Positions 16,664-25,539 of a DNA stretch of 36,547 bases are shown one piece after another (the stretch's first letter is position 1; every line of letters begins with the position of its first letter). The notes beneath the pieces were generated by a model. It worked only from the letters and a program-made list of their open reading frames with translations. It was not told the DNA's origin and made no database searches. This DNA is from Desulfobacteraceae bacterium UBA2771 (GTDB lineage: Bacteria > Desulfobacterota > Desulfobacteria > Desulfobacterales > Desulfosarcinaceae), in NCBI GenBank assembly GCA_002352605.1, contig DEIP01000100.1, forward strand, positions 1-36,547, in the 5' to 3' direction. A program made the translations under genes and the position numbers.

Positions 16664-18421
16664 GTGAAACATTTTTTCAAAATAGAATTCAAGAATCGGC
16701 ATCGGCAAATCTTGTCATTGATTAAAAAAAACAGCGGTCGCCTGGTTATGGCCGCCGGATGCAGCCTGATGGTATCGGTCGCCACGACAGCCACAGGCTA
16801 CCTGATCAAACCCGTCATCGACGATATTTTCGTCAACCGGGATACCACCGGCCTGGTGCTTTTGCCCCTGCTGGTGGTAGCCGTGTTTTTGATAAAAGGG
16901 CTGGGCAGTTATGGTCAGGAATATTTCATGAACTACGTCGGTGAAGATATCATTCGACGGTTGCGCAACCGGCTCTACGATCGGATTCAAGACCTTCCCC
17001 TGGCCTTTTTTCAAAAGGAACGCACCGGCACCCTCATGTCGCGCATCACCAATGATGTGAATATCCTCAAGTCGATGGTATCTACCGCCGTTACCGGATC
17101 GCTGCGGGATGTGTCGTCAATTATCGGCCTGACCGCGGTTATTTTCTATCAGAACTGGAAAATGGCCATCCTTGCCTTTATCGTCCTGCCGGTGGCCTTC
17201 TTACCGGTTTTTATCCTGGGACAAAAAGTCCGCCGGGTGAGCACCGGCTGCCAGCAGGCCATGGCCGAGCTCAGTGCGTTTTTACATGAAACCTTTTCAG
17301 GCAACAAGATCGTCAAGGCCTTTAGCATGGAACCGCACGAGAAACAGCGCTTTTTCAACCAAACCCGCCGACTCTTCACCTTGGAGATCAAAGGGGTCAA
17401 GATCCGTGCCCTCGCTTCCCCGATTATGGAATTTTTCGGCGGCGTGGGCATCGCCTTTGTCATCTGGTACGGTGGGTCGGAAGTGATCGCCGGCGAGACC
17501 ACACCGGGTACGTTCATGAGCTTTCTGGCCTGCGTCCTGCTCATATATGATCCCGTCAGAAAGCTAAGTCAAGTGAACAACACCATGCAGCAGGGGATGG
17601 CCGCCGCTGACCGGGTTTTCGACATTGTCGAAACCCCATCGGATATTCAGGACCCGGCGGCTCCCCACCCGATGGCTTCCGGCCCTCATACCGTCTGTTT
17701 GGACAAGGTCCATTTCAGCTATGGTGATCAGGATGTACTCAAGGGGATCGATCTGACGGTCGACCATGGGCGGGTATTGGCGCTGGTGGGCATGAGTGGC
17801 GGCGGAAAAAGCACCATTGCCAATCTGATTCCCCGTTTTTATGATGTTACCGGCGGCCGGATCTGCATCGACGACGTGGATATTCGTGACGTCGCCGTAG
17901 CCGACCTTCGGCGCCGGATCTCCATTGTGACCCAAGAGCCGATTTTATTCAATGAAACGGTTCGCGACAATATTGCCTATGGCCGCCCCGGGCCCACGGA
18001 AGCCCAAATCGTTTCCGCCGCCAAGGCCGCCTTCGCCCACGATTTCATTCTCCGTTTTCCAAATGGATACGACACCATGATCGGAGAGTTGGGCGGCAGG
18101 CTTTCCGGCGGGGAAAAACAGCGGTTGTGCATTGCCAGAGCACTGATCAAGGACGCTCCCATTCTGATTTTGGATGAAGCAACGTCCTCTCTGGATTCCG
18201 AAGCGGAGGCGGTGGTTCAAAAAGCGTTGGAAAACCTGATGCAGGGACGAACGACGGTGGTCATTGCCCATCGGCTATCCACCATTGCCGGAGCGGATCG
18301 TATTGCCGTCATCGTCGACGGCAATATTGTTGAAGAAGGGACCCATAAGGAGCTGCTGTCCCGCAAAGGTGAGTACCACAAGCTGTACATGACGCAATAT
18401 GCAGGCAACCTATCGGGATGA
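16664..18421 (+). CDS. msbA: lipid A export permease/ATP-binding protein MsbA
   Basis: MsbA flips lipid A-core across the inner membrane; it is a homodimeric ABC half-transporter. From the GTG at 16664, which has AGGGA 7 nt upstream, it has 585 residues. The frame is open back to 16619 with ATGs at 16625 and 16631 as alternatives. The six-helix membrane domain spans about 20-310, containing the coupling segment ELSAFLHETFSGNKIVKAF. The ATPase domain has Walker A GMSGGGKST near 376, Q-loop TQEPILF, signature LSGGEKQR near 480, Walker B ILILDEATSSLD and H-loop IAHRLST. It lies divergent from the hldE side and is followed by a glycosyltransferase. Confidence 0.93.
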   Translation: MKHFFKIEFKNRHRQILSLIKKNSGRLVMAAGCSLMVSVATTATGYLIKPVIDDIFVNRDTTGLVLLPLLVVAVFLIKGLGSYGQEYFMNYVGEDIIRRLRNRLYDRIQDLPLAFFQKERTGTLMSRITNDVNILKSMVSTAVTGSLRDVSSIIGLTAVIFYQNWKMAILAFIVLPVAFLPVFILGQKVRRVSTGCQQAMAELSAFLHETFSGNKIVKAFSMEPHEKQRFFNQTRRLFTLEIKGVKIRALASPIMEFFGGVGIAFVIWYGGSEVIAGETTPGTFMSFLACVLLIYDPVRKLSQVNNTMQQGMAAADRVFDIVETPSDIQDPAAPHPMASGPHTVCLDKVHFSYGDQDVLKGIDLTVDHGRVLALVGMSGGGKSTIANLIPRFYDVTGGRICIDDVDIRDVAVADLRRRISIVTQEPILFNETVRDNIAYGRPGPTEAQIVSAAKAAFAHDFILRFPNGYDTMIGELGGRLSGGEKQRLCIARALIKDAPILILDEATSSLDSEAEAVVQKALENLMQGRTTVVIAHRLSTIAGADRIAVIVDGNIVEEGTHKELLSRKGEYHKLYMTQYAGNLSG

Positions 18422-18484
18422 TATTGCTTCCAGGAATGAACAACCCCGCCGCAAGCAACGAAGTATCTGAGAGTACCGAAAAAG

Positions 18485-19663
18485 ATGATTAGCAATCCAA
18501 AATCAAACAACCGCAAATTGTTGGTGTACGAACCCCGCGTCGAAGGCCATCATCCCGGCTGGTTGCGATTCATCACCGAAGACCTGCTATCCGCCGACTA
18601 CGAACTCGCACTGGCCTTAGACCTGCGGAAGAACTCCCGCCGGATTATCGAAGAACATCTTGGCGACTTGATGACGCGGGTCGAATTGATTCCCGCCGTC
18701 GATGAAAACGGCAAGCCGCGAGATGGCAGCAATGCCGCATCCATAGTTGCCGGTCTCAACGAATCCGGGGCATCACGCGCCTTTCTGTGCGCCTTTGACG
18801 AACTGGCATCAACGGCCTTTCGTCGCACGGCACTCGGTCTGAACCCGCCCCGTTCTTTGCTTGGACGCATTGGCGGCATCTACCACCGCCCACGCTTCAC
18901 CGACGCGCCGTGGTGGTCGCCGAATCGCCTGCTCAAGGCTGCCGGCTTTCGCAAATTCATGCAAAAAAACTGGGTACAGCCATTGTTGCTGCTCGACGAA
19001 TACCTGGCGCAGGATTTCATGATGGCGTTCCCCGGAAAACCGATTTTCTTTCTTCCCGACCCCTGTCCGGACGATTTCGAAGGCGATCCCCTGCTTGCAC
19101 GATCCGCCTTGGGCGTTCCCGCCGACCCAACGGTTTTTCTCTTTTTCGGCGTGGGCGCCAAACGAAAAGGCCTGCACCTGGCGGTCGAGGCGATGTTGCG
19201 TCTCAACCAAAAGAACACCTTCCTGCTGGTCGCCGGAAAGCAAAATCCATCGCCACGGGTACGGCAAGGAATCGAGCAGTTGCAGCAACAGAACCGGGCC
19301 CTGATGCTGAATCGCTATGTCTCGAGCACCGAGGAAAAATGGTGCTTTCAAGCCGCCGATGTGGTGTTGCTGCCCTATTTGAATCATTTCGGCACAAGCG
19401 GTATCCTTTCGCGAGCCATGGCCACCGGCAAGCCGGTGATCGCATCCGATGAACAGCTTTTGGGGAGGCTGGTAAGAGACAATGAGATTGGCTGGCGCTT
19501 TTCTTCGGGCGATGTAACCGCCCTAGCCGATTGCCTGGCCAAGGCAACGGAAGTCGACACCGGAACGCAGCAACAGTTTAAAGCCAATGCCGGTCGCTAC
19601 GCCAATCGATATTCACGCGACGGGTATCGGAAAGCCCTCCTGGTATCTCTTGCCGCTCCATGA
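18485..19663 (+). CDS. GT-B fold glycosyltransferase (family 4-like)
   Basis: The 392-residue protein begins KLLVYEPRVEGHHPGWLRFI, an N-terminal pattern seen in some family 4-like transferases. The C-terminal half carries FFGVGAKRKGLHLAVEAM (donor-domain start), AADVVLLPYLNHFGTSGILSRAMATGKPVIASD (typical GT4 sugar-nucleotide region, with EX7E replaced by other residues) and the GWRFSSGDVTALAD end. No membrane segment is evident. It follows msbA by 63 bp on the same strand and faces the LPS cluster convergently, so a role in surface polysaccharide is likely. Acceptor and donor are unknown. The ATG at 18485 has only a weak A-rich ribosome binding site. Confidence 0.8.
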   Translation: MISNPKSNNRKLLVYEPRVEGHHPGWLRFITEDLLSADYELALALDLRKNSRRIIEEHLGDLMTRVELIPAVDENGKPRDGSNAASIVAGLNESGASRAFLCAFDELASTAFRRTALGLNPPRSLLGRIGGIYHRPRFTDAPWWSPNRLLKAAGFRKFMQKNWVQPLLLLDEYLAQDFMMAFPGKPIFFLPDPCPDDFEGDPLLARSALGVPADPTVFLFFGVGAKRKGLHLAVEAMLRLNQKNTFLLVAGKQNPSPRVRQGIEQLQQQNRALMLNRYVSSTEEKWCFQAADVVLLPYLNHFGTSGILSRAMATGKPVIASDEQLLGRLVRDNEIGWRFSSGDVTALADCLAKATEVDTGTQQQFKANAGRYANRYSRDGYRKALLVSLAAP

Positions 19664-19725
19664 AGCCTTCAGGCAGATGGGGTATCATCGCCATACGCAC
19701 CGAAACGGCAACTCGCTTCAGACGC

Positions 19726-19747
19726 TTTGGATCCAATTAAATCCAAA
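19726..19747. terminator. possible hairpin between convergent glycosyltransferase genes
   Basis: TTTGGAT, an 8-nt loop CCAATTAA, and ATCCAAA form a 7-bp perfect stem between the ends of the two convergent genes. It has no T-run on either strand, so it is at best a weak terminator. Confidence 0.25.
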
Positions 19748-19783
19748 ATGTAAGACGCTCAGTTTAGTTGCAAAAAGCGGGAC

Positions 19784-20905
19784 CTATTGGGCGCGGGAGA
19801 AAGCCTGGGCATAGAGATCCAGAATTCGTCGCCCCATGGTGTCGATGGTATGGTTTCTTATTGCATAATCGGCCGCACGGCGGGCTCTTTCTGCGGCCGC
19901 TTCCGGCATGTTCAGGACAGTCGCCATGGCGTCTGCCAGTAAGGCTGAATCTTCAGGATCAACGAGAATTCCGGTTTTCCCGTCTTCAATGACTTCCGGG
20001 ATGCCGCCCGCCCGGGTACCGATGACCGGGCATCCGGCAACCATGGCCTGGGGCAGCACCTGGGAGGTCGCCTCGTTTTTGGTACTGGCCAGGATGTTGA
20101 CATCGAATGCACGGAAAAAAGGCCAAGGGTCCTCGCGAAAACCCGCAAAATGGATTCGATCCGTTAGTCCGAGGCGTTGCCTTCGCCTTTTCAGCGATTC
20201 CATTTCGGCACCATCTCCCACAATCATCAAATGATGATGCGGAAATCGTTCACTGATTGCTGCAAATCCATCGATTAAATAGAGATGGCCTTTCCAGTCA
20301 TACAGCATGGCCACACTACCGACAAAGCGTGCGTGTCGATCCAGATCGAATTCCTGTTGAAGACGACGGACGGCATCTTGCCTGGCGATCATCGTGTCGG
20401 GTGGGACAACACCGCTGCTGACAGTGACCACCTTCGATGGCTCAACCGCCAGATCCTTTGCAATCTGATCCGAAATGTTTTGAGCGGAGGTAAAAATGTA
20501 ATGGCTGAGTTTGCGATACATCCATTTGTTGTACCAGGAGGGCGACACGGGGTGGCTATGGTGCCGGGATCGGATCACGCAGGGTATTCCCAACCCCCTG
20601 GCGGCCATCAGCCCCACTTTGGCATCCATGTTTCCGTGGGTGTTGAGCACGTCGGGAACAAATTGCTTCAGCAATTTTCTAAGCCGGAAATAGTCGGAAA
20701 CGATCGTTGGATTGGTAAAGGAAAAAGGGAGGACCTGCAGCCCGGCCGATTGCGCTCGCGTGTATATTAACGATTTCTGAGGGGCCGCCAGCAGGGGCCG
20801 GTGACCGCGCTGCTTCATCCATAGACATTCGCTAAGGACACGCAGTTCCTGCCCCCCCCAACTGCGGTGGCTCTCCGTATGCAAAATTTTAAACGCTGCT
20901 TTCAT
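19784..20905 (-). CDS. glycosyltransferase family 4 protein, LPS core
   Basis: The 373-residue GT-B enzyme has an N-terminal acceptor domain starting ILHTESHRSWGGQELRVL, with the G-rich loop typical of GT4. The C-terminal donor domain has VGSVAMLYDWKGHLYLIDGF, IVGDGAEMESL and the EX7E-type motif as NEATSQVLPQAMVAGCPVIG. The closing GGIPEVIEDGKTGILVDPED is characteristic. It is last in the minus-strand LPS cluster, 14 bp after the WaaE/KdtX-like gene, so it probably adds a core sugar or O-unit sugar. The sugar specificity cannot be read from sequence. ATG 20905 is used. Confidence 0.87.
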   Translation of the reverse strand: MKAAFKILHTESHRSWGGQELRVLSECLWMKQRGHRPLLAAPQKSLIYTRAQSAGLQVLPFSFTNPTIVSDYFRLRKLLKQFVPDVLNTHGNMDAKVGLMAARGLGIPCVIRSRHHSHPVSPSWYNKWMYRKLSHYIFTSAQNISDQIAKDLAVEPSKVVTVSSGVVPPDTMIARQDAVRRLQQEFDLDRHARFVGSVAMLYDWKGHLYLIDGFAAISERFPHHHLMIVGDGAEMESLKRRRQRLGLTDRIHFAGFREDPWPFFRAFDVNILASTKNEATSQVLPQAMVAGCPVIGTRAGGIPEVIEDGKTGILVDPEDSALLADAMATVLNMPEAAAERARRAADYAIRNHTIDTMGRRILDLYAQAFSRAQ

Positions 20906-20919
20906 GAGTCGTCAGGATC

Positions 20920-21720
20920 TCAAACTTTTATCTTCCCATCATCCCGGGAATCACCGTGATGCCAAAGCTCCCTTAACTTCGCATATTTCATATACGATCC
21001 ACCACCATTGGTGGTGGCGATCATGAACCCGTCGAATCCCTCCAATATTCCCAACTCCAGGAAATAGGCCCGCATAAACATCCAGATGCCGTGTGAGATG
21101 GGCATCCACCAGCTTGCCTTGCGTCCCTGAGCTTTCATTTGCAATGCGGCGAGTGTTGAATAGTTCTGCATCTTCTCGATCAGGTCGGCGTAGTCTCGGA
21201 AGCTGTAATGCTCGATGACAGCCTTGAGTTTTTTGACGGCTCCATTGGCTACCCACTTCTCATGAACCAGGTTTTCGCTGAAAGATCCTTCTCGCCGGTC
21301 CACCAATCGAACCACGCTATCCGGCCACCAGCCGCACCGCTTGAACCATCGCCCGTGAAATATGTTTTTCCGCAAGAAGCCATAGGCGCCAACACCCGGG
21401 TCCGGAGCAGCCAGCAGCCGCCCGATGGTTTTCGCAGTTTGACGGGGTACCCGTTCATCCGCATCCAGGATCAGGACCCACTCGTTTTTACAGGCGTCCA
21501 CGGCAAATTGTTTTTGTTTGGCATATCCCATCCACACTTTTGACAGAACCCGGCAGCCATAGGATTGCGCGATGGCCAACGTATCGTCGCTGCTTCGCGC
21601 ATCCACGACGACAACCACTTCGTCGGCAAACGCCAGGCTCTGCAGGCAATCCTTGATTCGATCGGCCTCGTCTTTGGCAATGACGGCGACAGAAAGTGGC
21701 GCTGTTGGCGAATCAACCAT
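20920..21720 (-). CDS. glycosyltransferase family 2, WaaE/KdtX-like
   Basis: The 266-residue GT-A enzyme begins LSVAVIAKDEADRIKDCLQSL and has the metal-binding LILDADERVP (DxD) near 90. FADEVVVVVDARSSDDT and KQKQFAVDACKNEWVL are typical of the WaaE/KdtX subgroup, which adds beta-1,4-glucose to heptose I in enterobacterial core. The late block SFRDYADLIEKMQNYSTLAA is also shared. The start (21720) overlaps the waaL stop by 8 bp. Sugar specificity in this organism is inferred, not shown. Confidence 0.87.
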   Translation of the reverse strand: MVDSPTAPLSVAVIAKDEADRIKDCLQSLAFADEVVVVVDARSSDDTLAIAQSYGCRVLSKVWMGYAKQKQFAVDACKNEWVLILDADERVPRQTAKTIGRLLAAPDPGVGAYGFLRKNIFHGRWFKRCGWWPDSVVRLVDRREGSFSENLVHEKWVANGAVKKLKAVIEHYSFRDYADLIEKMQNYSTLAALQMKAQGRKASWWMPISHGIWMFMRAYFLELGILEGFDGFMIATTNGGGSYMKYAKLRELWHHGDSRDDGKIKV

Positions 21721-22945
21721 TCCTATGACTCCATTCGAGGGCCGGTCTCAACCCGACTGTCAGCGACAAAAGAAAAGCGGTTCCCACATCCAGCATCTGC
21801 GTATTGAAAAACCCGGTAACCGTCATTACGCTGACCACGGAAAGCAACATATAGCCTGAAGCCGTCTTCCGACGACGCCAGCCGTTGAGAAGGGTCACAG
21901 CCAAAAACCAGAACAATACGGCGATTCCGATGACACCGAAACTAACCCCCATATAGAGAACGTTGTTGTGGGGATGGGCAATCATGGGGGCGCCTGGATC
22001 GCTGCCTTCTCTTTGGAGAACGGTGGAATACCCCCCGGTACCGACACCGATCAGCGGATTGCCGGCGATGATCTTCAGCGCCCGGTTCCACATGTAGAAC
22101 CGGTCCTGCTGGACAGAATATCTCTCTCCCCATGCCGACCCGTCTTTGGCAGAAAGATGATGCGCTACCTGCTTAACCGTCAAGGCAGCCCGATCGCGCA
22201 CGATGGGGGAGAGGGACATCAGGCAGGGAATCAGTATGCACAAGGCAACGGTCTTGATCAGCTTATGGCGTCTGAAAAATGTATAGCCGATAAAAGGCAC
22301 CAAGATAATGAAAGCGATATAGCTGGCCCGGCTCTGCAGAATCACGAAATGGAAGAAATACAGAGCGATGAGGCCCACTATGGCAATTCTGATTTTCATC
22401 ACATTCTGGCGGTTCAGAAAAAAGACGGCCATCATGATACCGACAATTAGGTAGGCGGACAACGTGCTGTAATCCGGCCCGAGACCGCGATGGTGGCCGT
22501 ATTTGTCGTTAAGATGAAAGACCATCTGGACGATGGCGGCAAAAACGTTGATCCCCAACCCCAGCATGAATGCCTGGACCAGTCTCGAGGCGGAAAAATA
22601 CTGGAATGAAATAGCGGCCACCGACATGCCGAACAGCCAGTAATAGGTTTTTTCGGCATAGTCCATGCCGATGCCGGTCGTGTCCTGGGTATAGAACATG
22701 CCGATCCATGGCAAAAGCATCAGCGCGAAGACAGGCCACCAGTAGGGCATCAGATAGATCCGCCGTTTTTTTATGGCCATACCCGAAAAAAGCCATATGG
22801 CCAAGGACAACGCGCCGGCAAGGATTGACGGTGCGGTACCCAGCGGCAGGCTGAAGAAGGTTAGGGCCACTGCAGCATACAATGCCTTTTCACCGGCAGG
22901 CGTTTCGGGATCCTTTAGCCAGCCCCTGAGGGACGTAATAGTCAT
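21713..22945 (-). CDS. O-antigen ligase family protein (WaaL-like)
   Basis: The 410-residue, strongly hydrophobic protein has about 10-12 transmembrane helices and a large periplasmic loop near 245-325. This loop contains RFYMWNRALKIIAGNPLIGV, then GGYSTV and the conserved HPHNNVLYMG of the Wzy_C/WaaL family, with the catalytic-type histidine. WaaL joins O-antigen from undecaprenyl diphosphate to lipid A-core in the periplasm. Wzy polymerases share the family, so ligase is chosen by its place inside the core cluster. Start ATG 22945 has only a weak ribosome binding site. The degenerate end of the broken GT2 gene lies just upstream. Confidence 0.85.
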   Translation of the reverse strand: MTITSLRGWLKDPETPAGEKALYAAVALTFFSLPLGTAPSILAGALSLAIWLFSGMAIKKRRIYLMPYWWPVFALMLLPWIGMFYTQDTTGIGMDYAEKTYYWLFGMSVAAISFQYFSASRLVQAFMLGLGINVFAAIVQMVFHLNDKYGHHRGLGPDYSTLSAYLIVGIMMAVFFLNRQNVMKIRIAIVGLIALYFFHFVILQSRASYIAFIILVPFIGYTFFRRHKLIKTVALCILIPCLMSLSPIVRDRAALTVKQVAHHLSAKDGSAWGERYSVQQDRFYMWNRALKIIAGNPLIGVGTGGYSTVLQREGSDPGAPMIAHPHNNVLYMGVSFGVIGIAVLFWFLAVTLLNGWRRRKTASGYMLLSVVSVMTVTGFFNTQMLDVGTAFLLSLTVGLRPALEWSHRNG

Positions 22946-23392
22946 CAGATGATATTGCCTTTCTCAGAAATCCATCATTATGGCCCAATCTTTCCCGGCT
23001 GTTTTCCACATGCCATAGATGGAAGCAAATAGCCATAAATGGATGAACGTTTCTTTTGAGTCCGTCGTTGTAAAGCCGCCAGTTCTGAGTCTTCCCGCCC
23101 CCACCCCATAAAGTCCTCATTGAATCCGTTGGATGTACGCTCCGGTCGACTTTCTTATTGCATCATTTCTGATCTTGGCAGCCCTGAATCCTTTATCTTC
23201 ATGCCGAACGTGCAAAAGTGGATAAGATACGGCAGCGCTGATTTTTTTGATTGCCATCGCCGTTTCCATACCCGAGCCATCATCGGCAACGATGACTTCG
23301 TCGACGGTGCTTGTTTGATGGGCCAGGCCATACAACACGTTTATCAGCGCACGGGGACGATTGTATGTCGTGACAATGACTGAAACGCTCAC
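22925..23392 (-). pseudogene. broken family 2 glycosyltransferase, middle deleted
   Basis: The first 83 codons are a clear GT2 N-terminus: MSVSVIVTTYNRPRALINVL, DEVIVADDGSG, then HEDKGFRAAKIRNDAIRKSTG. The frame then stops at 23117. In the next frame the C-terminal block of the same family resumes directly (GFNEDFMGWGREDSELA), and after a second shift as RLYNDGLKR, HPFMAICFHLWHVENSRERL, NDGFLRKAI. The catalytic DxD region and the middle of the domain, about 90 residues, are missing. The GTG start overlaps the waaC stop as GTGA, so the gene was once coupled in the LPS operon. It cannot give a working enzyme as read. Confidence 0.8.
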
Positions 23393-24471
23393 GAAGGCAC
23401 CGAATTCGACCCGCCGCGGTCGAGGAGAATCGGTTTAACGGCATCAACCACCCGGGCCACCGAAATATCCGTCATGCACCGGCATTGGTGAACGTCGCAC
23501 CGCCGTTTGAAACAGGGACTGCATGGGGGCGCCGTGCGAATGACCTGGTGACCGTCACCAAAAGGGCCCGTGCGCCAGGGGGCGGTGGGGCCGAAAAGCG
23601 CCACCACCGGTGTATTGACGGCGGCGGCCAGGTGCATGGGACCGGTGTCGGTGGTCAATAGAACCGTCGACTGCCGGTACAGGGCCGCCAACATGGGCAG
23701 CGTCGTGCGTCCGGAAAAATCGACGGAAGGCGCCGTCATCATCCGGCGGCGGATGTCACGGATGACCTCCCGTTCCCCCGGCCCGCCGGTAAACACGACG
23801 TCGACGCCGTAATCGCGCACCAACCGATCGGCCAGGGATGCAAAACGATCATTCAACCAGAGTTTGGTCTCCCACAAGGCCACGGGGTTGATGGCCACCA
23901 GCGGGCGGGTGCCGTCAATTCCGTGGCTCTCCAACAGGGTCTTGACCCGACCGCGATCCTCACCGGTCACGGGAATATCATAAACGATCCGTTTCGCTTC
24001 TATGCCGATGGCCGAAAGCAGCATCAGCCCCCGGGTCAGCGCATGCACCTCCATGTCTACGGGCGGGATGCGTTCGTTTAATAACCAGTAGCTGTGCTCC
24101 TGATGCTGCATCCCCTTGTCGAAACCGATTTTACGGTCGCCGCTGGCCAGCCACACCAGCATGCCGCTTTTTAGCAGGGACTGGAAATCGATGACGATAT
24201 CGTAATGGGTGTCGCGCAGGTCGCGCCAGAACCGGCGGATGTCGACCAGCGCCTGCCGTCGCGAAGATCCCTTCAATTGCCGTATCCAGTGCTTGCGTTT
24301 GGATACGATCACCCGGTCCAGCGCCCGGTGGCCGACTACCAGGTCAGCCGCGGCCTCCTCCACCAACCAGGTGATGTGTGCATCCGGATAGTGCGCGCGG
24401 ATGGCGTTTAACGCCGGCAGGGTATGGATCACATCCCCGATGGCACTGAGCTTGACGATGAGAATCTTCAC
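23389..24471 (-). CDS. waaC: lipopolysaccharide heptosyltransferase I (WaaC)
   Basis: WaaC (GT9) adds the first heptose to Kdo2-lipid A. The 360-residue protein starts MKILIVKLSAIGDVIHTLPAL, diagnostic of family 9. It continues with VIDFQSLLKSGMLVWLA and the C-terminal donor-site block TTDTGPMHLAAAVNTPVVAL then FGPTAPWRTGPFG. DVVFTGGPGERE lies near the start of the second Rossmann domain. A Cys-rich tail (CSPCFKRRCDVHQCRCMTDI) follows, as in many WaaC/WaaF relatives. It overlaps waaF by 4 bp (ATGA) and the next gene by GTGA. Confidence 0.93.
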   Translation of the reverse strand: MKILIVKLSAIGDVIHTLPALNAIRAHYPDAHITWLVEEAAADLVVGHRALDRVIVSKRKHWIRQLKGSSRRQALVDIRRFWRDLRDTHYDIVIDFQSLLKSGMLVWLASGDRKIGFDKGMQHQEHSYWLLNERIPPVDMEVHALTRGLMLLSAIGIEAKRIVYDIPVTGEDRGRVKTLLESHGIDGTRPLVAINPVALWETKLWLNDRFASLADRLVRDYGVDVVFTGGPGEREVIRDIRRRMMTAPSVDFSGRTTLPMLAALYRQSTVLLTTDTGPMHLAAAVNTPVVALFGPTAPWRTGPFGDGHQVIRTAPPCSPCFKRRCDVHQCRCMTDISVARVVDAVKPILLDRGGSNSVPS

Positions 24472-25508
24472 AGCAGGCCCTTTACGGCGTCAACCACCAT
24501 GTCCACCGTCACCCGTTTCATGCAGTTCATGTGGCCCAGCGGACAGACCGGCTTCATGCAGGGGCTGCATTCGATGAGCACCCGGACGATCCGGCTGGTG
24601 TCACTGTATGGGCTGGTGGTGGTGGAATTGGTTGAGCCGAAAATGGCCACCAGGGGGGTGTTCAGGGCGGCAGCCACGTGCATGAGGCCCGAATCGTTGG
24701 TAACGAAGGCGTCACATCGATCGATCAGCGCCATGGCCTCGTCCAAGGTGGTCCGGCCGCTCAAATCGATGGAAGGGGCAGCCATCATCCGGGAAATGGT
24801 CCGTCCCAGTTCCCGGTCCGACGGCCCGCCGAATATCAAAACAGTGGCGTCAAGGTCCTTGTTCAGACGGTCACCCAGGGCGGCATACCGTTCGGGAAAC
24901 CACTGTTTGGCCGGACCGAAGGTAGCGCTGGGGTTGAGCCCGACGACCCGGACGACAGGCGTGATTCCATAGGCCGAAAGGATCCGCCCCGCCCGCTGCC
25001 GGTTTTCAGGCCCCACACTCAGTGCAAGGGTTTGCTCCCCGGCAACCAGCCCGGCCCCTTCAAGCATCTTCAGATAGTAGCCGGTCTGGTGGATGGATTT
25101 AATCGCTGTCGTGCAATGCACCGGATGGGTCAACAACATCCGCCGGGCGTCGGTGTCAAACCCGATTCGATTGGGGATGCCTGCCATAAAGGCGATCAGG
25201 GCCGCCTCGATGGCATTTTGAAGAAGAATTGCCGCATCAAACCGGTAGGCTCTCAGATCCTTTGCCAGACGGACCGTCCCGACGACCCCATGGTGCCGCC
25301 CATTGGCATCGTAGACGATGATTTCATCCACATCGGGACTATGGGCAAACACCGGCGCCACCCAGGGTTTGGCCAACATGCTGACATGGGCCGACGGAAA
25401 ATTTCTGCGGATGGCGCACACCGCCGGCGTGGTCATGACCGCATCACCGATCCAGTTGGTGGACCGTATCAGCAGGCGTTTGATTTTTTTTCTCTCTTTC
25501 AGGTTCAT
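24468..25508 (-). CDS. waaF: lipopolysaccharide heptosyltransferase II (WaaF)
   Basis: WaaF (GT9) adds the second heptose to the inner core. The 346-residue protein starts with KRLLIRSTNWIGDAVMTTPA, the HepII hallmark. It carries GLNPSATFGPAKQWFPERYA, FGGPSDRELG and VTNDSGLMHVAAALNTPLVA then IFGSTNSTTTSPYS, typical of WaaF. The tail CSPCMKPVCPLGHMNCMK has a cysteine cluster. The ATG at 25508 lies 31 bp after the lpxL stop. The stop overlaps the waaC start (ATGA). Confidence 0.94.
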   Translation of the reverse strand: MNLKERKKIKRLLIRSTNWIGDAVMTTPAVCAIRRNFPSAHVSMLAKPWVAPVFAHSPDVDEIIVYDANGRHHGVVGTVRLAKDLRAYRFDAAILLQNAIEAALIAFMAGIPNRIGFDTDARRMLLTHPVHCTTAIKSIHQTGYYLKMLEGAGLVAGEQTLALSVGPENRQRAGRILSAYGITPVVRVVGLNPSATFGPAKQWFPERYAALGDRLNKDLDATVLIFGGPSDRELGRTISRMMAAPSIDLSGRTTLDEAMALIDRCDAFVTNDSGLMHVAAALNTPLVAIFGSTNSTTTSPYSDTSRIVRVLIECSPCMKPVCPLGHMNCMKRVTVDMVVDAVKGLL

Positions 25509-25539
25509 AGATCGCGCCGAAACCTTTATCGTCGGAAGA

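Noticed and set aside
16421..16708. 95-codon minus-strand frame upstream of the four-helix stub
   Set aside because: It overlaps the msbA start and the candidate promoter, has no recognised motif, and no ribosome binding site. I cannot support it as a gene.
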